From NCBI GenBank assembly GCA_021773055.1, contig JAJFKV010000007.1:46962-110961 (forward strand): a stretch of 64,000 nt of DNA. Reading direction: 5' to 3'. The number at the start of each line of letters is the position of its first letter. The first letter of the stretch is position 1. The position numbers and the translations under genes were made by a program. The notes under the pieces are model-generated. The model did no database searches and was not told the DNA's origin. It was given only the letters and a program-made list of their open reading frames with translations. Positions 1-9,266 of this stretch are shown here, piece after piece. Origin of the DNA: Woeseiaceae bacterium (GTDB lineage: Bacteria > Pseudomonadota > Gammaproteobacteria > Steroidobacterales > Woeseiaceae).

Positions 1-621
1 GCTGTTCGACAGGATGAGGCGTTTCAATTTATCAGATTCGAAACGCTGATCGAGAAACTCGCCGAGCGAGCCGGTGAGGAATCGAAGCAAGCCGCTTACC
101 TCGTCACTCTTTATTCCACCGAAGCGCCTGTATAAACGCCATGCCTGAGAAATTTTGTCTAAACCTTTTGCGTTCAGATCCGGCGGCGATTCAAGAAAAA
201 ACGGCTGCAGGTACGCTGCGAGTTTCTTGAGTTCTTCTTCGGTTTCGAAAAAGGTATGGATGTCATGCGGCGCCACCCGCGACAGCTCCGCCCGCATCCT
301 GTCTTCGTCCGACCACCAGCCGACGACATCCCCGTCATCGAACGCGGCCTGCACGCCCGGATCACAAGCGACCATTTTTAGCCCATAGGAGCCCAGCTTC
401 AGGTCTTTGATGATGGTGGGTCGTAACATGCTCGCAATGTAGGAGGCGGTCGATACCCGGCAACCAGGCGCAAGCTCCGGGTCCACTTCTTCGGTTACCG
501 CACAACCACCGACGATGTCGCGGCGCTCGAGCATCAGCACATTGCGTCCCGCCCTGGCGAGGTACGCAGCAGTCGTCAGGCCGTTGTGGCCAGCACCGAT
601 GATGATCACGTCGTATTGCAT
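1..621 (-). CDS. FAD-dependent oxidoreductase, PYROXD2/phytoene-desaturase-like (N-terminal part)
   Basis: The reading frame opens at the ATG complementary to 619-621 and stays open to base 1, so about 207 N-terminal residues are seen and the C-terminus lies outside the window. The protein starts with a dinucleotide-binding motif, IIIGAGHNGLTTA, at residues 6-18. This is followed by LMLERRDIVGGCAVTEE and a stretch rich in serine and glycine typical of the phytoene dehydrogenase/PYROXD2 group of amine-oxidase-like flavoproteins. Substrate cannot be told from this part. It is divergent from the sulfotransferase gene, with 48 bases between them that must hold both promoters. Confidence 0.8.
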   Translation of the reverse strand, partial: MQYDVIIIGAGHNGLTTAAYLARAGRNVLMLERRDIVGGCAVTEEVDPELAPGCRVSTASYIASMLRPTIIKDLKLGSYGLKMVACDPGVQAAFDDGDVVGWWSDEDRMRAELSRVAPHDIHTFFETEEELKKLAAYLQPFFLESPPDLNAKGLDKISQAWRLYRRFGGIKSDEVSGLLRFLTGSLGEFLDQRFESDKLKRLILSNS

Positions 622-669
622 GTTGGCGAGCGTCGCGGTTGAATAGCCGTAGCATAGGGTTACCGCGGA

Positions 670-2709
670 ATGACAACAACTAGAATGCACAACGAAGAAT
701 CTCAAACAGATAGTCCCAAAGCCTCATTCGACAGGGCAAATACGTTCTTGCGGGCGGGCGATGCCCCGATGGCTGAGAGAATTTGTCGCCAGGCACTCAA
801 CGAGCACCCCCGCGATTCAAACCTGTTGTGCTTGCTGGGAGCAGCGTTAATTCGCCAGCGAAGACCGGAAGAGGCGGAACATACGCTGTCGCGTGCTGTA
901 CGAATTTTCCCGGACTTCTCGCGGGCACATGAGGGCTTGGCAGAAGCGCTGATCATGCAGGGCCGATTGTCGGATGCACTCACATCGCTTGAAAGGGCGG
1001 AGGAGCTCGAGCCAGGGAGTGCGTCAATTCGCATGAAGAAGGGCAAGGTCCTGATCGGCATGGGCAGGGATGACGACGCATCTCGCGAGCTCGAAGAATC
1101 CTTCAAGCTCGCGCCTCATCGTGAAGATCTTGTTCGTGGTCTCGGATTGCAACGTATGGGTAATGTTCGCGAGGCAGAGAAGATCTACCGCGATGTATTG
1201 CTGAGAGACCCCACCAACGTCGATGCGCTACGTTTACTGGCGAGTGTTGCCATGCGAGCGAATCAGTGGGGTGACGCAGAGGCGTTGCTGGAACGGGCTC
1301 TCGAAATATCCCCCGACTTTCACCAGGGCTGGAACGATCTCGGGCTGGCGCGACAGGAACAGGACAAGACAGAGGCTGCTATCGAGGCATTCCAGCGCGT
1401 TATCCGGCTTGAGCCGCACCGGCCGACCGGGTATGTGTCGGTTGGTACCGTGTACGCCATGATTGGCAAGCACGACGAATCGCTGGACATGTTCAAGAAA
1501 GCATTGCAACAAGATCCTTCCAATTTTGGCGCGCTATCCGGGATCGGTCACGTCCTGAAGACAATTGGCCAGCAAGATGAAGCAATCGCGAGCTATCGGG
1601 AATGCATCAAGCAGAATCCGGATCATGGCGAAACGTGGTGGAGCATGGCGAACCTGAAGACGTTTCGTTTCGATGACGGAGATATCGACAACATGCTGGG
1701 GCGCGTCGCCCGTGAATCATTGATCGAAGAGCAGCGCACCAATTTCCACTTTGCATTGGGCAAGGCATTCGAGGACAAAGAGGATTTCGACAGTGCCTTC
1801 GAGCAATACAGTCTCGGCAACGGCAATCGTCGTCAACGTGAGTCCTACGATCCTGTGCAGACGGCAGACCTGCATGACCGGTTTATCGAGACGTTCACGA
1901 AAGAATTTCTGGTTGAGCGTATCGGCAGTGGATGCCAAAGCAACGCACCTATTCTTATCGTCGGTTTGCCGCGCTCGGGCTCAACATTGATCGAACAGAT
2001 TCTTGCAAGTCACCCGGACGTCGAGGGCACGCACGAGTTACCCGATCTCGGGCGAGTGGCCCGCTCTGTCGGTACACAGCGCGACGACCGCAAGTCGTAT
2101 CCACAAGTCATGCCGCTGTTGGATGCCGAGGAATTGTCAGCGCTTGGAGAGGAATACCTGCATCGAACTGAGCGGCACCGTGTGGGCGGCAAGCCGCGAT
2201 TCACGGACAAACTGCCAAACAATTTCGTGCATGTCGGTTTCTTAAGCCTAACGTTGCCCAATGCAAAAATCATCAACGCTAAACGGCACCCGCTTGATAG
2301 CTGTCTCGGCAGCTTCAAGCAATTATTCGCTCGTGGTCAGCCATTTACTTACGATCAGTTTGAGCTGGCGGAGTTTTACCTTGAGTACCAGCGTGTAATG
2401 GATCATTGGCACGAGGTGCTGCCAGGCAAGGTTCTCGATGTGCAATACGAGAACGTCGTCGATGATCTCGAGACCGAGGTGCGCCGCATCCTCGAATACT
2501 GTGAGCTACCCTGGGACGATGCCTGTTTGCGGTTTTATGAAAACGAGCGTGCAGTCAAGACGGCGAGTTCCGAACAGGTGCGTAAACCAATCTACTCGAC
2601 CTCCAAACATTTATGGCGCCGCTACGAGCGACATCTCGGCCCGATGATCGAGATTCTGGAACCTTTGCTCCGTGAGTTGCCCGAAGGCTGGCAGCCGAGT
2701 CAGTACTAA
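670..2709 (+). CDS. Tetratricopeptide-repeat sulfotransferase
   Basis: A 679-residue soluble protein in two parts. Residues about 20-400 are tandem tetratricopeptide repeats (for example RAVRIFPDFSRAHEGLAEAL and ALEISPDFHQGWNDLGLA). Residues about 425-660 are a sulfotransferase domain with the PAPS 5'-phosphosulfate loop GLPRSGSTLIEQIL near residue 431 and the 3'-phosphate segment KRHPLDSCLGSF further on. Family members transfer sulfate from PAPS to hydroxyls or protein tyrosines; the acceptor here is unknown and the repeats probably hold it. ATG at 670 is used; a second ATG at 685 is possible and neither has a strong ribosome site. The stop overlaps the convergent hydroxylase-like gene by 4 bases. 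Confidence 0.88.
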   Translation: MTTTRMHNEESQTDSPKASFDRANTFLRAGDAPMAERICRQALNEHPRDSNLLCLLGAALIRQRRPEEAEHTLSRAVRIFPDFSRAHEGLAEALIMQGRLSDALTSLERAEELEPGSASIRMKKGKVLIGMGRDDDASRELEESFKLAPHREDLVRGLGLQRMGNVREAEKIYRDVLLRDPTNVDALRLLASVAMRANQWGDAEALLERALEISPDFHQGWNDLGLARQEQDKTEAAIEAFQRVIRLEPHRPTGYVSVGTVYAMIGKHDESLDMFKKALQQDPSNFGALSGIGHVLKTIGQQDEAIASYRECIKQNPDHGETWWSMANLKTFRFDDGDIDNMLGRVARESLIEEQRTNFHFALGKAFEDKEDFDSAFEQYSLGNGNRRQRESYDPVQTADLHDRFIETFTKEFLVERIGSGCQSNAPILIVGLPRSGSTLIEQILASHPDVEGTHELPDLGRVARSVGTQRDDRKSYPQVMPLLDAEELSALGEEYLHRTERHRVGGKPRFTDKLPNNFVHVGFLSLTLPNAKIINAKRHPLDSCLGSFKQLFARGQPFTYDQFELAEFYLEYQRVMDHWHEVLPGKVLDVQYENVVDDLETEVRRILEYCELPWDDACLRFYENERAVKTASSEQVRKPIYSTSKHLWRRYERHLGPMIEILEPLLRELPEGWQPSQY

Positions 2710-3269
2710 GAGGCACGGCCGGCAATTTGTCCAGGTGGCATGTAATCAAAAATGAACGTAACGCGGTCTTCTTTGCCGCTGTTGATTACGCTGTGTGTTT
2801 TTTGATTATTGATTTCGTAGGCTTTGCCCACCTCAAAGCGAAATGGTTTGCCATCTATCGTGAAGCGGACGCGATTGTTGGTCGTTATCGGAATATGAAT
2901 ACGGTGGCTGTGTTGAAACGAGGCATGGCTGTCAAAGTGCGGGTTGATGCGGCCGCCGGACAGTAATTTGGCGGCCATCGCTCGAATGATGGTCCCACCG
3001 GGTGGATAAAATCGTCCAATCAGGTTGTGCATGACCGGTATGGCTTCTTTAGCCAGCAAATCCCAGCCAGCCTCTTTCGTGATTTGCATGTCTTCCATCG
3101 CTCCGTCGCAGAAAACGAGGACAACGGATTGTGTCTGCCGATGCACTTCGTAGTCGTTCTGTCGATTGATATTCATTCGCCAAGCGTCTTCGCTAAGACC
3201 AAGAACAGCGTCGATCAGCGCCTGTGAGTCCACATCGCCGAGATTTTTGAGGGGTTCTTCAATATTCAT
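2706..3269 (-). CDS. Aspartyl/asparaginyl beta-hydroxylase-like dioxygenase
   Basis: A 187-residue protein with the double-stranded beta-helix signature of the Asp/Asn beta-hydroxylase family. Iron ligands are suggested by HFDSH (about residues 112-116) and a later THSVINSG histidine, with an arginine-rich RIHIPI strand between them. The family uses Fe(II) and 2-oxoglutarate to hydroxylate side chains of peptides or proteins. It faces the TPR-sulfotransferase tail to tail and is divergent from the TonB receptor. This trio recurs in marine and sphingomonad-type genomes from memory, suggesting a joint role that is not established. No clear Shine-Dalgarno precedes the ATG. Confidence 0.82.
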   Translation of the reverse strand: MNIEEPLKNLGDVDSQALIDAVLGLSEDAWRMNINRQNDYEVHRQTQSVVLVFCDGAMEDMQITKEAGWDLLAKEAIPVMHNLIGRFYPPGGTIIRAMAAKLLSGGRINPHFDSHASFQHSHRIHIPITTNNRVRFTIDGKPFRFEVGKAYEINNQKTHSVINSGKEDRVTFIFDYMPPGQIAGRAS

Positions 3270-3332
3270 AGGGGCAAAAACATAGCAAAAACAACGAACG
3301 TTGCATAATTACCATTTCTACCGTGAAGCTGA

Positions 3333-3346
3333 CCCGATCAATCGGG
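3333..3346. promoter_or_regulatory. Inverted repeat, possible operator before the TonB receptor
   Basis: CCCGAT-CA-ATCGGG is a perfect 14-base dyad in the intergenic space, immediately before a possible promoter of the receptor gene. The size and symmetry fit a repressor operator (LacI-type operators look like this), but no regulator gene lies nearby, so its use is unproven. Confidence 0.35.
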
Positions 3347-3351
3347 CTGAT

Positions 3352-3380
3352 TTGTTGTATCAGGGCAAATTTTGATAGTA
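3352..3380 (+). promoter_or_regulatory. Possible sigma-70 promoter of the TonB receptor
   Basis: TTGTTG at 3352-3357 is followed after 16 bases by GATAGT at 3374-3379, a weak but plausible -35/-10 pair about 45 bases upstream of the chosen start. It lies just after the CCCGATCAATCGGG dyad, so a protein bound there could occlude it. Confidence 0.3.
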
Positions 3381-3424
3381 GACTCGGGGAGTTAGCAAAA
3401 ATAATAGCGACGGGGGTGGCAAAG

Positions 3425-5884
3425 ATGGCGCATGTTTCTACGACTGATGGGGTTCCTGTAAAGAGTGCTCTGGCGATTGCCGTATCAATGGCCGTTGCCG
3501 GCCACTCAGACGATGCCCGAGCACAGGAGGATGACTCAGCTAGTTCCGGTGGCCTTGAAGAAATCACCGTTACGGCAAGAAAACAAGCAGAAAGTCTGCA
3601 GGACGTTGCCGGCAGTATCCAGGCATTGACAGGCGCCGATCTCAAACGCCAGGGTCTCCTAAATCTCGAAGACACCGTGCGCATGCTGCCGAGTGTTAGT
3701 AGCGTTGGCGGCACATCCGGCGCCCAGAAAATCATTTTCCGCGGAGTGTCGGATAACCCAGGCGCCTTCATCGCCGCATCGTCGGCCGGACTGTACATCG
3801 ACGAGCAGCCACTCACTCAGTTTTCTGTCAATCCCGAACCACGCATGATCGATATTCAGCGCGTCGAAGCATTGGCAGGCCCCCAGGGCACTTTGTATGG
3901 CGACAGCTCGCAATCGGGTACGCTTAGAATAATTACCAACAAGCCCGATCCCACGGCTTTTGCAGCGAATGCTGACTTCATGGTCAGGGCGGGCGATAAA
4001 TCGGATTTGAGCCACGAAGTTAGTGCCTGGATCAACTTGCCGTTGATCGAAGACAAGTTCGCATTGCGCCTTGTGGGATTTTCCGCGACGGACGGCGGCT
4101 TCATCGACAATGTCCTGGGTGTTTCACCAATGCGCGGTGGTAGGACTAACGCAAATGTGGTGGAAGACGACGTAAATTTCGCAGACCATATCGGCGGGCG
4201 GATTGCTGCCAAGTGGTTCGTCAACGAAGAGTGGTCAGTGATGGGGAGCGCGATGCTGCAAACCTCGGAAGCGAACAGCCACAATGATTTTGATCCGAGT
4301 GTCGGCGACCTGAAAACGGTCAAGTTCTTTAACGACACACGTGATGACGACTGGTCGCAGTTTGCGCTAACCATCGAAGGTGGCTTCGGCAACGGTTTCG
4401 AATTCACCTCTGTCACGAGTTACTTCGATCGCGATCTCAACTACGTATTCGATCGCACGACCTACTCAGCCTATTTCAACTACAACTTCTGTCCAAGCTA
4501 CGCCACCTACTGCTGGTCGGGTGTTGCTGGTGCCGGGCTTGATGTCGACCCGAACACCGGCTACCTCACGTTCTATTCAACGGTACCCAACGACCAGGAC
4601 GCGATCGGCTTTAACACCCAGGACCAGCATGACGACCGATTTACGCAGGAATTCAGACTGTCAAAAACGGGTGATAACTATCGCTGGGTGCTGGGCGCGT
4701 TCTATGAAGAAAAGACCGAGTATTGGGAATATCGAGCAAAGACGCCGGAGTTTCTGGAGTCGCTGTCCTATGCCTACTGGACCTATCTTTATGCGCCGTC
4801 GGGCGTGGATCCGTCCTGGTGGTTGTCAGTCGATGACACCGATTGGGAGCAATGGGCGGTATTCGGTAATTTCAGTTACGACCTGACGGACGATTTAACT
4901 GTCGAGGTCGGTGCACGATTCTTCGATCAGGAAATGAATCGCACTTACTTTGTCGATAAACCATTTATCGTTCACGCAGGTTTCCCGGATGTCACGAATC
5001 CCACCGGCGGCAACGATGACGTCGTGCCGAAGATTACAGTGGAATACAATCTTGACGATGACAAAATGGTCTACGCCCTGTATTCCGAAGGGTTCCGGGC
5101 CGGTGGTGCGAACCGAAATCGTACACCGTTTACCGTTTTCCCGCAGGCCTACGACCCGGATCTTCTGAAGAACTTCGAGGTCGGTGCGAAGACCCGCTGG
5201 CTGGATGGTAGATTGCAAATTAATGCGACTGCCTATTTTGGTCAATGGGAGAACTACCAAATCGAAGCCATCGATCCAAGCAACCGACCTTGTCAGACAG
5301 GTGAGATCGCAGATGTCGATTTTTGTAACCAGCCGTTCCAGGTCATGGTCGCGAACGTGGGTGATGCCGAGCAGGTCGGCTTGGAGTTTGATTTACGTGC
5401 GGCACCGAATGACAACCTTGATCTCGGGCTGGGCATCGGTTGGGTCGAAGCCGAAACAACCGAGGCATTTGAGGTCACAGTCCCGGTGCCGGCCGGCACA
5501 CAATTACCGAACGTGCCGGAGCTCAAGATCAGCAGCTTTGTCCAATACAACTGGTCTGTTCTTGGTGGCGAAAACATGTACCTGCGAGGCCAGTACACCT
5601 GGCAGGACGAATCCAAGAATCAGCTGGAGGAAATCGCGGCGGGAGCGCCGCTGGATATTACCGGTCCACCACTTTTCAAACAGCCCTCATACGGCATAAT
5701 GGACCTGAAGCTGGGGCTTGTTTCTGACACTTGGACTCTGGAGGGCTTCGTAAGCAATGTCTTCGACGAGCGTGCGACCTTGTATGACAACCCGCTTTTC
5801 TTCGACTTCTTTTTCGGTCGCAGCAGGGTAAACACAAACAGGCCGCGCGAATTCGGCTTACGCTTCTCGTATAACTGGGACTAA
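3425..5884 (+). CDS. TonB-dependent outer-membrane receptor
   Basis: An 819-residue receptor from ATG 3425, chosen because a GGGGGTGG ribosome site precedes it and the next residues form a signal peptide ending near ARAQE; an earlier ATG at 3323 would put 34 non-signal residues first. After the signal comes a TonB-box-like EEITVTARK, then the plug domain (DVAGSIQALTGADL, RGVSDNPGAF, VEALAGPQGTLYGDSSQSGTLRI). A long aromatic-rich barrel follows, with the late conserved GFRAGGANRNR segment, ending in RFSYNWD. It imports an unknown ligand using TonB energy. Its end overlaps the convergent methyltransferase gene by 4 bases. Confidence 0.93.
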   Translation: MAHVSTTDGVPVKSALAIAVSMAVAGHSDDARAQEDDSASSGGLEEITVTARKQAESLQDVAGSIQALTGADLKRQGLLNLEDTVRMLPSVSSVGGTSGAQKIIFRGVSDNPGAFIAASSAGLYIDEQPLTQFSVNPEPRMIDIQRVEALAGPQGTLYGDSSQSGTLRIITNKPDPTAFAANADFMVRAGDKSDLSHEVSAWINLPLIEDKFALRLVGFSATDGGFIDNVLGVSPMRGGRTNANVVEDDVNFADHIGGRIAAKWFVNEEWSVMGSAMLQTSEANSHNDFDPSVGDLKTVKFFNDTRDDDWSQFALTIEGGFGNGFEFTSVTSYFDRDLNYVFDRTTYSAYFNYNFCPSYATYCWSGVAGAGLDVDPNTGYLTFYSTVPNDQDAIGFNTQDQHDDRFTQEFRLSKTGDNYRWVLGAFYEEKTEYWEYRAKTPEFLESLSYAYWTYLYAPSGVDPSWWLSVDDTDWEQWAVFGNFSYDLTDDLTVEVGARFFDQEMNRTYFVDKPFIVHAGFPDVTNPTGGNDDVVPKITVEYNLDDDKMVYALYSEGFRAGGANRNRTPFTVFPQAYDPDLLKNFEVGAKTRWLDGRLQINATAYFGQWENYQIEAIDPSNRPCQTGEIADVDFCNQPFQVMVANVGDAEQVGLEFDLRAAPNDNLDLGLGIGWVEAETTEAFEVTVPVPAGTQLPNVPELKISSFVQYNWSVLGGENMYLRGQYTWQDESKNQLEEIAAGAPLDITGPPLFKQPSYGIMDLKLGLVSDTWTLEGFVSNVFDERATLYDNPLFFDFFFGRSRVNTNRPREFGLRFSYNWD

Positions 5885-7326
5885 ACGTCTACGGGCACAA
5901 GAAAGCCGCGGCTGACAAACATGCGAAGAATCGCCAACAGGTCAGACCTAAGTGCGCCCATGTCTGCGTCGGTTGTCGCACCGAATTGGTCAATACATTC
6001 CTGCACCGATTGCTGGCCATTAAAAAGGTTTAAGAAAGCAGCAACGGCGCCGTCAATTTCGGCGTCCACCGCGAGGGCATTATTTAGTTTCAAATAGACG
6101 CCTGTGATATTGCCATCGGTTTCCAGACGCTCCGCGCCCACGCCGTCAGCCAGACTCAGTGTCGCTTGCAGTAATGAATCATCATCGCAGGCCTCAAGAA
6201 AATCGACTGCGGCAATGCTATCGGCGATGACATCTCCCGCTTCGCTCACGACGTCAGTTGTCAGGTTTTGTATGTGCAGCCAGTTCTGTCCGTCGCGTCG
6301 CCGCAGGGTGAGCATCCCGGGGTGCACTGCGCGCACATCGCGTGCTTCGAAATAGGCCAACCAGGTGTCGGGTTGACCAGTATTGACGGCATCGCCAGAG
6401 ATATCGCTGCTTCTCTGTTGCACATAGCTGGCCGGTAACAACGGTGGTGTGTGCAAAATCCATGCATCGCAATTCCGTACCCAGCCGGTGATGCGTTCCT
6501 GCCAGGATTGCCCGGTGATTTCCACCCACTCACAGAGCATTTGCAGGTGTCCGCCGAGTTTCAAATAGCGAGGCGCCTCGCCAACCAGCACCTGGCAGAA
6601 GCTGTCGAGTTCCATGGTGTTATCGCGGTAGACAAATGATTCGGACGGACTGATGACAAATGGCGGATTGGTAACGATCAGGTCGAACTTACGTTCTGCC
6701 ACCGGCTCAAACAGACTGCCTTCGAGACATTCAACGTTGTCGATGCCATTGAGCATCGCGTTGAAGCGGGTGTACCAGATCGCGCTGGGGCTGATATCCG
6801 TGGCAACGACAGTTATGCTGTGGCGAGCAGCAAACAGTGCATGAATGCCGCAACCACAGCCAAGATCCAGCGCGCTTTTCACTGGATCTCGCATCGTTAA
6901 CAAACGCAGGAAATTTGCAGAGTGCGTGCTGGCCGGTAATACGAATTCTGAGGCCTGCTCTGTGCCCAGCATATGGAATGCATCGGAGGCGAACAGAAGA
7001 TCTTCGACCGGGACGATGACGATACTGCCGTTTACGATGTCGCCGCTCGTTTCGAACAGCCCGGCCTGATCACAAAACTCAAGAACAGGCGCTGGAATAA
7101 ATTCCTCAATGCTAACCTTGTCTACTGGCGCGCCGAGCAGGAACAAGCGAATAAGCACGTTGGCCGTGCTTATTTCGCTCGAGTCGTCGAACATTTGCTG
7201 CTCTTCGCCAGCGGCCGGCGGACGTGCGCGTCCCATGCGCTGCGATAGTGTCGCACTGTCATAACCGTGCGCATCCAAAAAGGCACGAAATTCTCGTACG
7301 TCTGAAATCTCGGGGGTCTGCTTCAT
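5881..7326 (-). CDS. Class I SAM-dependent methyltransferase (PrmC/RsmC-like core)
   Basis: A 481-residue protein. Residues about 1-140 look like a helical/winged-helix N-terminal region (LIRLFLLGAPVDKVSIEEF). The Rossmann methyltransferase core follows, with motif I LDLGCGCGIHALFAA near 163-177, acidic motif VVATDISPSA, and the catalytic NPPF tetrapeptide of amide/base N-methyltransferases (LIVTNPPFVISP). The C-terminal 200 residues are unassigned and end in a helical part resembling a small winged helix. The NPPF motif points to methylation of a glutamine, adenine or guanine amino group, but the target is unknown. It is convergent with the TonB receptor and divergent from the MTHFR-like gene. 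Confidence 0.8.
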   Translation of the reverse strand: MKQTPEISDVREFRAFLDAHGYDSATLSQRMGRARPPAAGEEQQMFDDSSEISTANVLIRLFLLGAPVDKVSIEEFIPAPVLEFCDQAGLFETSGDIVNGSIVIVPVEDLLFASDAFHMLGTEQASEFVLPASTHSANFLRLLTMRDPVKSALDLGCGCGIHALFAARHSITVVATDISPSAIWYTRFNAMLNGIDNVECLEGSLFEPVAERKFDLIVTNPPFVISPSESFVYRDNTMELDSFCQVLVGEAPRYLKLGGHLQMLCEWVEITGQSWQERITGWVRNCDAWILHTPPLLPASYVQQRSSDISGDAVNTGQPDTWLAYFEARDVRAVHPGMLTLRRRDGQNWLHIQNLTTDVVSEAGDVIADSIAAVDFLEACDDDSLLQATLSLADGVGAERLETDGNITGVYLKLNNALAVDAEIDGAVAAFLNLFNGQQSVQECIDQFGATTDADMGALRSDLLAILRMFVSRGFLVPVDV

Positions 7327-7367
7327 ATGTGTCGTAGTCTAACCGAGCTTTGCCTGCCACTGGTATC

Positions 7368-8258
7368 ATGACGCACATGCAAACACTCCGCGACGCGATG
7401 CAGCACAAGGAATTCGTCATTACGGCCGAGCTGCCGCTGCACCCGACATCGCAAGTGGCAGACATAGAAGGATCGGCGGCGACGCTGTCGCCCTTTGTCG
7501 ATGCTATTCAACTTGTTGACGATCGCAGCGCTGTTGGCCACATGTCATCGCTGGCGGCAGCGGCGATCGTTCTGCGTTGCGATGCCGACGCGGTGTTTCA
7601 TCTGACGGGCCGGGATCGAAACCGGGTGGCGTTACAGGCCGAACTCCTGGGGGCCGCCGCCCTTGGCGTTAGCTCGGTTGTTGTCAGACATGGGGAAAAA
7701 CTGTCAAAACAGGATTTAATCCGCGGCAAGGGTGTGTTTGATACCAAGGAAGCACGTTTGATAGAGATGGCGCGGCGCGTTGGCGAGGAGTCGGGCCTGG
7801 TATCGGCGCCCGGGTTTCAGATTGCTACCTATATCACGGTCTTCAGTTTCAGCGAGGACTGGCAGGCGACACGTATTTCTGAATCAATCGACGCCGGGAC
7901 CCGGGTTCTTTACACACAGCCTTGCCTGAATATTCCCTTACTCGAGCGTTACATGGACAAAATCGTGCGGCAAAAGATACTGCATCGTGCCGCTCTAATG
8001 GTCGATGTGCCACTCTTGGATTCGCCGGACCTCGCGCGTAACTACAAGAAGCAAGATCCCGAAGCGCTGATTCCGGATGCGACGGTCGCAAGAATTGCCG
8101 AAGCCAGCGACCCCCTTGCTGAGGGAATCGCGATCTGTGCTGAAATGCTCAAGTGTTTGCGAACGATCCCGGGAGTTTCCGGCGCGAATATTCGCCACAA
8201 TGGTGATACCGCGAATGTAGTAGCAGCAATTACTGCCGCCGAGTCTGAAGCGACCTAA
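7368..8258 (+). CDS. Methylenetetrahydrofolate reductase-family protein
   Basis: A 296-residue TIM-barrel protein of the MTHFR/MetF superfamily. It opens with FVITAELPLHPT (the family's EFFPP-type first strand), then DAIQLVDD, CDADAVFHLTGRDRNR (compare the THVTCRDRN strand of MetF) and LLGAAALGVSSVVVRHGE. It lacks full MetF similarity, so the exact folate or other one-carbon reaction is uncertain. ATG 7368 is preferred; ATG 7377 and an upstream TTG at 7350 are alternatives. Just downstream, two DAO-type flavoenzymes of a family that includes N-demethylating oxidases make a one-carbon link conceivable. Its last codons overlap the convergent beta-propeller gene. Confidence 0.72.
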   Translation: MTHMQTLRDAMQHKEFVITAELPLHPTSQVADIEGSAATLSPFVDAIQLVDDRSAVGHMSSLAAAAIVLRCDADAVFHLTGRDRNRVALQAELLGAAALGVSSVVVRHGEKLSKQDLIRGKGVFDTKEARLIEMARRVGEESGLVSAPGFQIATYITVFSFSEDWQATRISESIDAGTRVLYTQPCLNIPLLERYMDKIVRQKILHRAALMVDVPLLDSPDLARNYKKQDPEALIPDATVARIAEASDPLAEGIAICAEMLKCLRTIPGVSGANIRHNGDTANVVAAITAAESEAT

Positions 8259-9223
8259 GCGCCGCCCGGGACCGCATATGGCCACACTTCCAGGCCGTGA
8301 ATCGCATTGCGGATGTCCATCGAGAAGTTGACTGAAAAGACCGTGGCGCCGCTCTTGAGGTCGAAAACGCTTACGGTCGATGGCGACGAGCCGACGGCAA
8401 CAAGACGTTCGTTGATGACACACAGCCCTCGGCCAAACCCTTGCCGGGCGATCTTTGAATCATCGACAGCAGCGAACTCGAGTTCACGCTCCGCGTAGGT
8501 GGGAAACGCAAATCGGCGCTCTTCGCCATCCCGCGTTGCGAAGCGCAGATAGTTGGCAGCGGTGTCGTTGAACAGTACTCCGTCCCGAATCAAACGCGCA
8601 TTGTGTATGCCTTCCGGCAGTTGTACCTGTTCCATCAACGTGCCGCCGGGTGCGAGGCTGATAATGCCCTTGCTGCGCAGACCCGCGAAGGACAAACCGT
8701 CGTCATCACAATGGATATTATTGATGTGTAGTCGATTCTTCGCGCTCGGCCCCGTATTCGATTTTGGATCAAAACGGTGCGCGTGCCAGACGCCGTTGAT
8801 CTTCGCGATATGCATGCCCCACGAAAAGTCCTGTTCGTTGAGGTCAAACGCAAGAATGCTGTCGAACCCCGTGCTGGTCAGGTACAACTTGTCTTTGTGG
8901 ACGCAAATTTCGTGGCAATGTTTGAGGTAGGCGTTTCGAAACGAGCGTTGCTGCACGAATTGCTGGTCGTAAACGAACAGCTCGTCACTGGCGGCGATAT
9001 AGAGTTCACCATCGTGGAATGTGACGCCTCTCAGGCCACGGTCCCAGCCACGTCCGGACCAGTCGATGTCGGCCGTATCCCAATCGAGCATTTGCTGCAC
9101 GGTTTGCGACGCCGGATCGACGATATAAACGCCGCCGTGACTCTGGCCCTGTTCACTGCCGCGCACAACCGAGGTCGCGATCAGTGGCGGGATGTCGGAT
9201 ACTGACTGAATGGGATGATTCAT
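8255..9223 (-). CDS. Beta-propeller-like protein of unknown function
   Basis: A 322-residue protein with no recognised catalytic motif. Repeated strand patterns such as GVYIVDP, ELYIAASDELFVYD, DKLYLTSTGFDSILAFDL and GRGLCVINERLVAVGSSPSTVSVFDL have the spacing of a six- or seven-bladed propeller. Conserved histidines occur in LKHCHEICVHKD, GVWHAHRFD and LHINNIHCDDDG. There is no signal peptide. ATG 9223 (MNHPIQSV) was chosen because the longer in-frame extension runs into the start of the divergent flavoenzyme gene. It leaves 43 bases for the divergent promoters and may be an accessory or lactonase-like partner; that is a guess. Confidence 0.65.
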   Translation of the reverse strand: MNHPIQSVSDIPPLIATSVVRGSEQGQSHGGVYIVDPASQTVQQMLDWDTADIDWSGRGWDRGLRGVTFHDGELYIAASDELFVYDQQFVQQRSFRNAYLKHCHEICVHKDKLYLTSTGFDSILAFDLNEQDFSWGMHIAKINGVWHAHRFDPKSNTGPSAKNRLHINNIHCDDDGLSFAGLRSKGIISLAPGGTLMEQVQLPEGIHNARLIRDGVLFNDTAANYLRFATRDGEERRFAFPTYAERELEFAAVDDSKIARQGFGRGLCVINERLVAVGSSPSTVSVFDLKSGATVFSVNFSMDIRNAIHGLEVWPYAVPGGA

Positions 9224-9266
9224 CGGGTCGGTACGGTATAGGATTCGAAATGCAGGGGCAACAACA

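Noticed and set aside
3323..3424. Longer N-terminus of the TonB receptor (start 3323)
   Set aside because: The extra 34 residues precede a normal signal peptide and have no ribosome site, whereas 3425 has both.
5184..5699. 171-codon plus-strand frame within the TonB receptor
   Set aside because: Fully inside the receptor gene in another frame; composition is that of a shadow.
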